A stretch of 20,385 nucleotides of DNA, taken from Bacteroides sp. GTDB lineage: Bacteria > Bacteroidota > Bacteroidia > Bacteroidales > Bacteroidaceae. The stretch is taken from positions 1 through 20,385 of the forward strand of contig JASLCM010000213.1 in assembly GCA_030151845.1 (NCBI GenBank), given 5' to 3'. Shown here one piece after another: positions 8,160 to 14,951 of the stretch. Each line of letters begins with the position of its first letter. Position 1 is the stretch's first letter. The position numbers and the translations under genes were made by a program. Below the pieces are notes generated by a model. That model made no database searches. It saw only the letters and a program-made list of their open reading frames with translations, and was not told where the DNA came from.

Positions 8160-8924
8160 ATGAAAATAGATGTTGTTAAAATAGGAGGAAAAATTTTAGA
8201 AGATGCATCGGCACTTCAGCTTTTTTTAGAGGAGTTTAAAAGAGTAGATGGGCTCAAAATACTTGTTCATGGGGGAGGGCGATCTGCTACGGCAATTGCA
8301 AAAAAACTTGAGGTGGAAACAGAAATGATTGATGGAAGGCGGGCAACTAATAGAGCTATGTTAGATGTTGTGACTATGGTGTATGGTGGTTTGGTAAATA
8401 AGACCATAGTCTCTAAGCTTCAGGCGATTGGTGTTAATGCACTTGGTTTAACCGGTGCCGATGGTGGTCTCATTCTCTCTCACAAGAGGAGTCCTAATCC
8501 AGTAGATTATGGATATGTTGGTGATGTTGATAGGGTAGACAGTAATGCTTTCTTGAAGTTAGCAAAAGGAGGAATGGTGCCTGTTGTGGCTCCTCTGACG
8601 CATGATGGCAAGGGAAGACTACTCAATACCAATGCAGATACCATTGCTCAAGAAATAGCTGCCGCACTCTCTAATCAGGCTACCGTGAGGTTGATTTACT
8701 GCTTTGAATTTGATGGTGTGCTACGAGATCCATCGAACGAGGAATCGGTTATTTCTCTTATAAATCAAAAGAGCTTTATCAAATATCAAGAGGAGGGAGT
8801 TTTGACAGGAGGAATGGTACCTAAAATTAAAAATGCTCTTGATGCGGTGAAACGAGGGGTTAGTCAGGTACTCATAACCTCTTATAAGGATCTTCTAGGA
8901 AAAAAAGGAACTACAATTGAGTAG
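8160..8924 (+). CDS. argB: Acylglutamate kinase (N-acetyl- or N-succinylglutamate kinase)
   Basis: This 254-residue amino-acid kinase phosphorylates the gamma-carboxyl of an N-acylated glutamate, the second step of arginine synthesis. The start reads KIGGKILED, with the family's ATP-site lysine and glycines. HGGG near residue 38 is the second phosphate loop, and the acyl-substrate region DGRRATNRAMLD and the ATP-site end GGMVPKIKNAL follow. Length is typical and no N-terminal helix for arginine feedback is evident. In Bacteroides fragilis the pathway is known to run through N-succinyl intermediates at the transcarbamylase step; this enzyme could likewise use N-succinylglutamate, which is inference. 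It overlaps the metalloprotease gene downstream by 8 bases and follows speA across a terminator. Confidence 0.9.
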   Translation: MKIDVVKIGGKILEDASALQLFLEEFKRVDGLKILVHGGGRSATAIAKKLEVETEMIDGRRATNRAMLDVVTMVYGGLVNKTIVSKLQAIGVNALGLTGADGGLILSHKRSPNPVDYGYVGDVDRVDSNAFLKLAKGGMVPVVAPLTHDGKGRLLNTNADTIAQEIAAALSNQATVRLIYCFEFDGVLRDPSNEESVISLINQKSFIKYQEEGVLTGGMVPKIKNALDAVKRGVSQVLITSYKDLLGKKGTTIE

Positions 8925-9612
8925 GTATATAACAGATAATGAGTTTGGCCCTATTTTCGTGAGAAGAATATCGTCTGCAAAGAGTTTTACTTTTAGGGTG
9001 AGAGAGAATATGTTGCATGTCTCTGTCCCTAAATTTAGTAAAGAGGAGGAGTTGATTAAAACGGTTGATTTACTTCGTCCCAAATTAAGAAATTTATTAA
9101 AGGTTAGTAGGATTGAACCCATCGGTTTAGGCTTCAGCTACTGTTCTGAATGGGTGAGTATAGAGACAAAGAGATTTGATGGCGAGGAGTATGCTTCTTT
9201 CACAAATAATAGGCTTATCTTTCATCTAAATCCAGCAGAGGACTATTCAAGGCTTTGCTTTCAAAGATGGATAAAAAATAAGCTTGTTCATTTTTTGATG
9301 TTAATAGCGAAAGAGGCTTTGCCCTGTATGGTTGAAAAAGAAGCGAAAGCATTAGGGCTAACCTATTCGTTGGTTAAAGTGGGAAGAAGTAGAACACAAT
9401 GGGGAAGCTGTAACTCTAATGATGAGATTACCTTATCTTGTTTTCTTCTTCTTTTGCCGAAGAATCTTGTTAGGTATGTAATTCTACATGAGTTGGCGCA
9501 CCTTTCTGAAATGAACCACTCTTCTGTTTTTTGGAATCTGCTGGATTCATATACACAGGGAAACTGTGCTTCTTTGATGGCAGACTTAAAAAAAGTAAAG
9601 CTTCCTATTTAA
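8917..9612 (+). CDS. YgjP-like (SprT/M48-type) zinc metalloprotease
   Basis: This 231-residue cytoplasmic-looking protein matches the YgjP-like metallopeptidase family (DUF45). The zinc motif is HELAHLSEMNH, with H191, E192, H195 and a further histidine H201. The family's second signature QWGSCNSNDEI lies just before it, around residues 164-174. I chose the TTG at 8917: the first ATG is 30 residues later and would remove the conserved N-terminal strand region GPIFVRR, which homologues share. A GGAA sits about 9 bases upstream of the TTG. The start overlaps the end of argB by 8 bases, so translation is probably coupled. Its substrates are unknown. It also overlaps the convergent gene at its 3' end by 8 bases. 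Confidence 0.82.
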   Translation: MSRYITDNEFGPIFVRRISSAKSFTFRVRENMLHVSVPKFSKEEELIKTVDLLRPKLRNLLKVSRIEPIGLGFSYCSEWVSIETKRFDGEEYASFTNNRLIFHLNPAEDYSRLCFQRWIKNKLVHFLMLIAKEALPCMVEKEAKALGLTYSLVKVGRSRTQWGSCNSNDEITLSCFLLLLPKNLVRYVILHELAHLSEMNHSSVFWNLLDSYTQGNCASLMADLKKVKLPI

Positions 9613-9994
9613 TACGTGAGATTTCGTTGTTTTGCAAGTTAAAGTGATATTCACCCCCTTCTTGCTTTAAGTCGAACATAAAAAGTCTGTCGGTTTTTTG
9701 ATTTACCAGAATAGCTACATTTTGTTCTGCGAATCTGTTGACTGTTACCGATAGCGGATAGCTGTTAGGTTTTCCTTCAAAAAGGAGACTGTCGTTGATG
9801 TATATGGCAACTGAGTCATTTAGGAAAGAGTCATTGAGTGTTAAGGTGTAGCTCTCTGGATAGGAGGTAGATTTGTTTTTACGTTGTAGGCTTAGGCTCA
9901 TGTAGCTAAAGATAACGACAACAAAGATTACTGCAAAGGCTAAGATACCATTGCCTACCATAAATTGTTTGTTGGTGTTAAGAGGATGTGCCAT
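9605..9994 (-). CDS. Single-span membrane protein of unknown function
   Basis: I do not recognise this 129-residue protein. It has a short polar N-terminus, one hydrophobic span at about residues 15-35 (GILAFAVIFVVVIFSYMSL), then a basic stretch and a beta-rich C-terminal region of about 90 residues with repeated serine and asparagine. The span has no lipobox or clear cleavage site, so it looks like an anchor, with the C-terminal part probably in the periplasm. Codon use resembles the neighbours. It is convergent with the YgjP gene, overlapping 8 bases at the 3' ends, and lies downstream of the terminator of the 44-residue gene, so it should have its own promoter. A near-match -7 box, TATCTTTA, is at 10004-10011. 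Confidence 0.75.
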   Translation of the reverse strand: MAHPLNTNKQFMVGNGILAFAVIFVVVIFSYMSLSLQRKNKSTSYPESYTLTLNDSFLNDSVAIYINDSLLFEGKPNSYPLSVTVNRFAEQNVAILVNQKTDRLFMFDLKQEGGEYHFNLQNNEISRIK

Positions 9995-10048
9995 TTTTTT
10001 CTTTAAAGATAGTATTTTACAAGGAACAGTATTTATTTTTTAAGCATT

Positions 10049-10089
10049 AAAAAAGGCTATCTATGTTTCTTTATTGCATAGACAGCCTT
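10049..10089 (-). terminator. Intrinsic terminator of the 44-residue gene (minus strand)
   Basis: On the minus strand AAGGCTGTCTATG (10089 to 10077) pairs with CATAGATAGCCTT (10065 to 10053) through 13 positions with one mismatch, with an 11-base loop and then a T-run (plus-strand A-run 10049-10054). It lies 33 bases past the stop of the short ORF, on the same strand. Confidence 0.8.
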
Positions 10090-10121
10090 CTTCATATGTA
10101 CTGTTTTCATTTTTCTAAGTC

Positions 10122-10256
10122 TTATAGGTCAATTTCTTTTGATAATAACTTCTGAAGTTTGTTATTAAGTTTTTGACACATAATTCCATTTCCCATCGCT
10201 TGGTAGCGGTTGATGCGATACTGTAGCATCATAATCTCGTTCTGATTCTTTTTCAT
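10122..10256 (-). CDS. Small basic protein, 44 residues, unknown function
   Basis: This short frame runs from an ATG at 10256 to a TAA at 10122-10124. The product begins MKKNQNEIMMLQYRINRYQA and ends KLLSKEIDL. It is basic (8 Lys/Arg against 3 Asp/Glu), predicted helical and has a single cysteine in GIMCQKL; there is no membrane span. Three things argue that it is real: it fills a 600-base gap without larger genes, a strong same-strand terminator follows 33 bases after its stop, and a perfect -7 box TATATTTG lies upstream on the same strand. A hairpin sits in its 5' leader. Function is unknown; RNA or protein binding would fit the composition but is a guess. Confidence 0.6.
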   Translation of the reverse strand: MKKNQNEIMMLQYRINRYQAMGNGIMCQKLNNKLQKLLSKEIDL

Positions 10257-10272
10257 AATTTTCGTCTTTTGT

Positions 10273-10293
10273 GCTTTTCACCTTTTGAAAAGC
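10273..10293 (-). promoter_or_regulatory. Hairpin in the 5' leader of the 44-residue gene
   Basis: GCTTTTCA (10273-10280) and TGAAAAGC (10286-10293) form a perfect 8-bp stem with a 5-base loop. It ends 17 bases before the ATG at 10256, between the -7 box and the start codon. No U-run follows on the minus strand, so it is not a terminator in that direction; it could affect translation or RNA stability. Confidence 0.4.
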
Positions 10294-10322
10294 GGTTTAT
10301 TTTTATCCTTTCTAATTCGATG

Positions 10323-10330
10323 CAAATATA
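10323..10330 (-). promoter_or_regulatory. -7 box for the 44-residue gene (minus strand)
   Basis: On the minus strand this reads TATATTTG, an exact TAnnTTTG match 67 bases before the ATG at 10256. A -33 TTG at the right distance is not visible. The rest of the gene-free stretch up to 10594 contains the hexosaminidase promoter region and AT-rich sequence with no ORF I would support. Confidence 0.45.
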
Positions 10331-10504
10331 AGCATAAAATTTAATTGTATGTTATAAAACATAGATAAAAGGTTCTTTATAAGCAATATTTAACCTTGAT
10401 GGTTTGTTTTTTACCTTCATTAACAGTGCTGTTGGGGTTGTTGTAGGAATTTATACGGTAAAAAGAGAGTTTGTATCAAAAAATGAGATGTGTATTTAAT
10501 TTAG

Positions 10505-10525
10505 AGCTAATATTAGCTATCTTTG
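10505..10525 (+). promoter_or_regulatory. Palindrome and -7 box before the hexosaminidase gene
   Basis: AGCTAATATTAGCT (10505-10518) is a perfect 14-base palindrome. Its last base is the first base of TATCTTTG (10518-10525), a TAnnTTTG -7 box about 70 bases before the start codon. The layout would suit a regulator binding between the -33 and -7 regions. No TTG is found at -33. Confidence 0.45.
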
Positions 10526-10594
10526 CTAAAACTTTTCATATATAGGAGTTTAAAAATAAATTTATATAATATATAAGGTGATAATATACAAGTT

Positions 10595-12916
10595 ATGGTG
10601 AAAATTAGGCGTTATTTAAGTGTACTTACTCTGCTTTTATGCTTGGTGAGTTGTGGTAATGTACAGAAGAAGGCCGACTATCAAGTGGTTCCTCTTCCAA
10701 AAAGTATAGAGCTGACAAAAGCTTCTCCTTTTGTCTTGAACAATAGTACAAAGATAGTGTATCCTGAAGGGAATGAGAAGATGTTGAAAAATGCTCAATT
10801 CTTAGCAGAATATATTAAAGAGGTACTGGGTAAGGATTTAACTGTTCTTGCTGGAGATAATGGTGATGATGCAATTGTGTTAAAGTTATCGGAAGTATCC
10901 GATAACGAAGAAGGGTATGTTGTAGATGTGTCTGAAAAGCAGATTGTAATCTCTTCTCCAACCGAAGCAGGTGTCTTTTATGGAATACAGACTGTAAGGA
11001 AGTCTCTCCCTTTGGAAAAGTGTGATGTGGAGTTTCCTGCTGTGCTGATTAAGGATGCACCTAGGTTTGCATACCGAGGTATGATGTTGGATGTGTCGCG
11101 TCACTTCTTTCCAATCTCTTTTGTGAAGAAGTATATTGATATATTGGCATTGCACAATATTAATCATTTTCATTGGCACCTATCGGAGGATCAGGGATGG
11201 AGAATTGAAATTAAAAAATACCCAAAGCTAACGGAGATTGGCTCAAAACGTGCAGAAACAGTTATTGGTAGAAATAGCGGAAAGTACGATGGAATTCCCT
11301 ATGAAGGGTTCTACACACAAGAGGAAGCAAAAGAAGTTGTAGCTTATGCTGCAGAGAGATATATTACTGTTATCCCAGAAATAGATATGCCTGGCCATAT
11401 GTTGGCGGCCTTAGCTTCTTATCCTGAGTTGGGATGTACAGGTGGTCCTTATGAGGTATGGACTAAATGGGGTATTTCAGATCAGGTGTTATGTGCTGGT
11501 AATGATTTGACTTTGGAGTTTCTTGAAGGTGTATTAGAGGAGATTGTTGAAATATTCCCCTCTGAGTATATTCATATCGGTGGAGATGAATGTCCTAAAA
11601 CGCAATGGAAAACTTGTCCTAAATGCCAGGAGAGGGTACGTAAAGAGAAGTTGTTTGCTACAGCAGAGGCTACTGCTGAAGATAGGCTGCAAGGATTTGT
11701 TATGGCTCATGCAGCAAAAGTGGTTGAGAAGCATGGTCGTAAAATCATTGGATGGGATGAAATTCTTCAGGGAGATATTGCAGAAAATGCAACAGTTATG
11801 TCTTGGAGAGGAACCGAAGGGGGAATTAAAGCTGCAAAAATGGGGCATGATGTGATCATGGCTCCACACCAGCATGCTTATTTTGATTATTATCAAACAG
11901 ATGATCAAGAAAATGAGCCCTTAGCGATAGGTGGTTTTTTACCCCTATGGAAAGTGTATGAGTTTGATCCTGTTCCAAGTGTGCTGGCTGAAGATCAGAA
12001 AAAACATATTTTAGGAATGCAAGCTAACCTTTGGACGGAATATATCCCAACAGAGGAGCAAGTAGAGTATATGCTTTTACCAAGAATTGGAGCTCTTGCT
12101 GAGAATCAGTGGCGCGAACCTGAGACAAAAAACTACGAAGAGTTCTTGCCTCGTTTAGCTCGCTTGATTCAATATTATGAGTTTAAAGGGCTAAACTATG
12201 CTAAACATCTATTTAATGTAGAGTCTAGTGTGAAAAGTGATTTTGAAGCAAAACATATAGAGGTTGTGTTAACGACTTTAGGAGATGCTCCAATTTACTA
12301 CACATTAGATGGAACCAATCCTTCGGCGAGCTCTTTAAGGTATGAAGAACCAATTCTGATTAATAAAACAACTACTTTAAAGGCTATAGCGATCCGTGAT
12401 GGTTTTGGTGAGAGTAACCTACTGACCGATGAATTTGTTGTGAATAAAGCAACTTTTAAGTCGATTGAAGGAAAGAGTGCATTAACTGATCGATTCACGA
12501 ATGGGGGGTATCAATCTTTACTAGATGGGGTGAAAGGAAAAAATAACTATCTAACCAATCGTTGGATTGGTACAAGCAATAGCATAGATTTCATCTTAGA
12601 CCTTCAAGCGGAGGAGGAGATTTCAAGTCTGGCTTTTGATGTTTGTGTAGACTCTCAAGCTTGGGTGTTCGATTCAAGAGGAGTGGAGGTTAGTGTTTCT
12701 CTTGATGGGGAAAATTTCACACCTATATATACTGAGGAGTATCCTGCAATGAAAGAGTCTGATGCTGGTGGCATTTATCCTCATAAGGCAAGTTTTGATC
12801 CTATTAAAGCTAGATTTTTAAGTGTAAGCATTAAAAGCGAGCGAAATATACCAGAATGGCATGGTGGAAAAGGAAAAGCAGGATTTGTTTTTGTAGATGA
12901 GATAGAAGTTCAATAA
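10595..12916 (+). CDS. Beta-N-acetylhexosaminidase, GH20 lipoprotein
   Basis: This 773-residue enzyme releases terminal N-acetylglucosamine or N-acetylgalactosamine from glycans by substrate-assisted catalysis. It begins with a lipoprotein signal peptide (MVKIRRYLSVLTLLLCLVSC, lipobox LVSC). A GH20b domain (about residues 32-155) precedes the catalytic TIM barrel (about 158-515), which contains NHFHWHLSEDQGWRIEIK and the catalytic Asp-Glu pair D331-E332 in HIGGDEC. Next come a chitobiase C-terminal-like domain (about 553-615, IYYTLDGTNP) and an F5/8-type C (discoidin) carbohydrate-binding domain to the end. No acidic surface-export signal follows the cysteine, so periplasmic location is more likely. 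No SusC/SusD genes adjoin it. Candidate substrates are host glycans, chitin fragments or cell-wall sugars. Confidence 0.92.
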   Translation: MVKIRRYLSVLTLLLCLVSCGNVQKKADYQVVPLPKSIELTKASPFVLNNSTKIVYPEGNEKMLKNAQFLAEYIKEVLGKDLTVLAGDNGDDAIVLKLSEVSDNEEGYVVDVSEKQIVISSPTEAGVFYGIQTVRKSLPLEKCDVEFPAVLIKDAPRFAYRGMMLDVSRHFFPISFVKKYIDILALHNINHFHWHLSEDQGWRIEIKKYPKLTEIGSKRAETVIGRNSGKYDGIPYEGFYTQEEAKEVVAYAAERYITVIPEIDMPGHMLAALASYPELGCTGGPYEVWTKWGISDQVLCAGNDLTLEFLEGVLEEIVEIFPSEYIHIGGDECPKTQWKTCPKCQERVRKEKLFATAEATAEDRLQGFVMAHAAKVVEKHGRKIIGWDEILQGDIAENATVMSWRGTEGGIKAAKMGHDVIMAPHQHAYFDYYQTDDQENEPLAIGGFLPLWKVYEFDPVPSVLAEDQKKHILGMQANLWTEYIPTEEQVEYMLLPRIGALAENQWREPETKNYEEFLPRLARLIQYYEFKGLNYAKHLFNVESSVKSDFEAKHIEVVLTTLGDAPIYYTLDGTNPSASSLRYEEPILINKTTTLKAIAIRDGFGESNLLTDEFVVNKATFKSIEGKSALTDRFTNGGYQSLLDGVKGKNNYLTNRWIGTSNSIDFILDLQAEEEISSLAFDVCVDSQAWVFDSRGVEVSVSLDGENFTPIYTEEYPAMKESDAGGIYPHKASFDPIKARFLSVSIKSERNIPEWHGGKGKAGFVFVDEIEVQ

Positions 12917-12930
12917 AATATAATTATATT

Positions 12931-12980
12931 TGGGGTTAGTGTTAGTTTTATATGGACTAATGGCTAACCCCATTATTTTT
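12931..12980 (+). terminator. Intrinsic terminator after the hexosaminidase gene
   Basis: TGGGGTTAG (12931-12939) pairs perfectly with CTAACCCCA (12964-12972). An inner TTAG/CTAA stem (12942-12945 with 12957-12960) extends the hairpin, and ATTATTTTT follows. Confidence 0.85.
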
Positions 12981-13019
12981 ATTTAACGAAAGCAGGTTTA
13001 TAATAAATTACTTAATATT

Positions 13020-13050
13020 TTGTAACCGAATAGATTATTTATTATCTTTG
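13020..13050 (+). promoter_or_regulatory. Promoter of the rimP-nusA-infB operon
   Basis: TATCTTTG (13043-13050) matches TAnnTTTG and TTG at 13020-13022 lies 20 bases upstream. Transcription should start near 13055, giving a leader of about 60 bases before the rimP ATG. Confidence 0.7.
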
Positions 13051-13058
13051 CATTCGAT

Positions 13059-13118
13059 ATGGATGATTGGGGAGGGGCGGTAAAGCTCCTTTTTTTGTTC
13101 TTAATAGTTAATCAATGA
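13059..13118 (+). other. Possible leader ORF with U-tract hairpin upstream of rimP
   Basis: Within the rimP leader an ATG at 13059 opens a 19-codon frame (MDDWGGAVKLLFLFLIVNQ) whose TGA (13116-13118) overlaps the rimP ATG in an ATGA arrangement. The same stretch holds GGGGAG (13069-13074), able to pair with CTCCTT (13086-13091), followed by more T residues to 13096, like a weak terminator. The ATG lies only a few bases after the expected transcript start. Either element could be chance; together they suggest attenuation or translational coupling. Confidence 0.3.
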
Positions 13119-13582
13119 TTGAAAGCAAGACCGTAAAGAAGATTGTAGAAGAATGGCTTGAAGGAAAAGAATACTTCCTAGTAGAGGTGACGGTTAGTTC
13201 AGACTCTAAAATAGTGGTTGAAATAGATCATGCTGAAGGGGTTTGGATTGAGGATTGTGTTGATTTAAGTAGGTTTATTGAATCTAAACTTAATAGAGAT
13301 GAGGAAGATTATGAGCTAGAAGTGGGCTCAGCCGGTGTTGGGCAACCATTCAAAGTGCTTCAGCAATATTATAACCATGTTGGTAAACAAGTTGAAGTAT
13401 TCTTAAGGAAGGGTACTAAGCTAGTAGGTTCTTTAGAAGAGGTTACTGATGAGGGGATTACGGTAAAAACGACAAAAAAAGTTCGAGAAGAAGGAGAAAA
13501 ACGTCCTAAAAAGGTGGATGTTAAAGAGTCCTATTCGTTCGAAGAGATAAATTACACGAAATACTTAATTAGTTTTAAATAA
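13115..13582 (+). CDS. rimP: Ribosome maturation factor RimP
   Basis: This 155-residue protein is the 30S-subunit assembly factor RimP (YhbC family), needed for late maturation of the small ribosomal subunit. The N-terminal domain shows KIVVEIDHAEGVWIEDC and VDLSRFIESKL, and the ELEVGSAGVGQPFK segment (about residues 69-82) is the conserved family core (usually EVSSPGLDRPL). The C-terminal half is an SH3-like domain with KLVGSLEEV and DEGITVK. It is the first gene of the rimP-nusA-infB cluster, a nearly universal order. Its TAA is one base before the nusA ATG. It begins after a good promoter with a short, possibly regulatory leader. Confidence 0.93.
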   Translation: MIESKTVKKIVEEWLEGKEYFLVEVTVSSDSKIVVEIDHAEGVWIEDCVDLSRFIESKLNRDEEDYELEVGSAGVGQPFKVLQQYYNHVGKQVEVFLRKGTKLVGSLEEVTDEGITVKTTKKVREEGEKRPKKVDVKESYSFEEINYTKYLISFK

Positions 13583-13583
13583 T

Positions 13584-14843
13584 ATGGCCAAGAAAGACGA
13601 AACAGTCAGCTTCATAGATACTTTTCAAGAATTCAAGGAAAAGAAAGATATCGATAAGACCACTATGGTCAGTGTCCTAGAGGAGTCTTTTCGTAGCGTT
13701 ATAGCTAAGATGGTTGGCTCTGATGAGAACTATGATGTGATTGTAAATCCAGATAAAGGTGACTTTGAGATCTGGAGAAATAGAATCGTAGTTGCTGATG
13801 ATGAAGTTGAAGACGAAAACAGTCAAGTGAGCTTATCTGATGTACAGAAAATAGACCCATCGTATGAAGTTGGGGAAGAGTATACAGATGAGGTTAAATT
13901 TGAGAATTTTGGCCGAAGAGCTATTCTTAATTTAAGACAAACACTTGCTTCAAAAATATTAGAGTTAGAAAAAGATAGTATCTACAATAAATATATTGAT
14001 AAGGTTGGTACAATTGTTAGTGCTGAGGTCTATCAGATTTGGAAAAAGGAGATGCTACTTCTTGATGACGAGGAGACAGAACTAATCCTTCCTAGATCGG
14101 AGCAAATTCCTCGTGACTTCTACCGTAAAGGAGAGACTGTTCGAGCTGTCGTTGCGCGTGTTGATAACAAAAACAATAATCCGAAAATTATTCTATCTAG
14201 AACGTCTCCAGTTTTCTTGGAACGTTTATTTGAATTAGAGGTTCCTGAGATTGCAGATGGCTTAATCACTATAAAGAAAATAGCTCGAATTCCTGGAGAG
14301 CGTGCAAAGATTGCTGTTGAGTCTTACGATGAAAGAATTGACCCTGTTGGTGCTTGTGTTGGTGTGAAAGGAAGTAGAATTCATGGCATAGTTCGTGAGC
14401 TACGTAATGAGAATATTGATGTTATAAATTACACTTCTAATATTCAGCTTTTTATTCAACGAGCATTGAGCCCTGCTAAGATCTCTTCTATTCGTTTAAA
14501 TGAAGAGGATAGGAAGGCAGAGATATTTCTTCAGCCTGAAGAAGTGTCCTTAGCTATTGGTAAAGGTGGGCTTAATATTAAGCTTGCAAGTATGCTCACA
14601 GAGTATACTATAGATGTTTTCCGAGAACTGAATGAAGAAGAAGAGGAAGATATTTACTTGGATGAGTTTAAAGATGAGATTGACTCTTGGGTAATTGATG
14701 CTATTAAAAACATAGGGTTAGATACAGCTAAATCTGTACTGAATGCTCCTTATAGTTTGCTAGTAGAGAAAACCGACTTAGAAGAGGAGACTATAGATGA
14801 AGTCTTACATGTTTTGAAATCCGAATTCGAAGATGAGAACTAG
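13584..14843 (+). CDS. nusA: Transcription termination/antitermination factor NusA
   Basis: NusA binds RNA polymerase and nascent RNA to control pausing, termination and antitermination. The 419-residue protein has an N-terminal polymerase-binding domain (about 1-130), an S1 domain (about 140-205, KVGTIVSAEVYQIWKKE), KH1 with VGACVGVKGSRI (about residue 252) and KH2 with VSLAIGKGGLNIKLAS (about residue 325). A short C-terminal segment of about 60 residues resembles a helix-hairpin-helix, rather than the two acidic repeats of E. coli NusA. It starts one base after rimP, so the two should be translationally coupled. A terminator-like hairpin follows before infB, a plausible target for its own activity. 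Confidence 0.96.
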   Translation: MAKKDETVSFIDTFQEFKEKKDIDKTTMVSVLEESFRSVIAKMVGSDENYDVIVNPDKGDFEIWRNRIVVADDEVEDENSQVSLSDVQKIDPSYEVGEEYTDEVKFENFGRRAILNLRQTLASKILELEKDSIYNKYIDKVGTIVSAEVYQIWKKEMLLLDDEETELILPRSEQIPRDFYRKGETVRAVVARVDNKNNNPKIILSRTSPVFLERLFELEVPEIADGLITIKKIARIPGERAKIAVESYDERIDPVGACVGVKGSRIHGIVRELRNENIDVINYTSNIQLFIQRALSPAKISSIRLNEEDRKAEIFLQPEEVSLAIGKGGLNIKLASMLTEYTIDVFRELNEEEEEDIYLDEFKDEIDSWVIDAIKNIGLDTAKSVLNAPYSLLVEKTDLEEETIDEVLHVLKSEFEDEN

Positions 14844-14854
14844 TGAAGTGTGAG

Positions 14855-14905
14855 TTAGATGATTAAGTTATAGCGTTTATAATCCTTAATCGTCTAATTT
14901 CTTTT
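14855..14905 (+). terminator. Terminator-like hairpin between nusA and infB
   Basis: TTAGATGATTAAG (14855-14867) pairs with CTTAATCGTCTAA (14885-14897) over 13 positions with one G-U, loop 17 bases, followed by TTTCTTTT. It lies inside the operon, 11 bases after the nusA stop. I see no TAnnTTTG promoter between it and infB, so it probably acts as a partial terminator or a processing/stability element. Confidence 0.65.
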
Positions 14906-14951
14906 AGGATGAAAAGTTAAGTAGGTATTTCTTCTTTCTATTATTTATTAA

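Noticed and set aside
10369..10397. AAGGTT/AACCTT inverted repeat in the gene-free stretch
   Set aside because: Six base pairs around a 17-base AT-rich loop with no T-run is within chance for this composition.
10404..10451. Short hydrophobic plus-strand ORF upstream of the hexosaminidase gene
   Set aside because: Only about 15 codons, upstream of the likely promoter, with no supporting signal.
11534..11908. Overlapping open frames on both strands inside the hexosaminidase gene
   Set aside because: They lie across the conserved GH20 catalytic region, whose frame is clear, and have low-quality composition.
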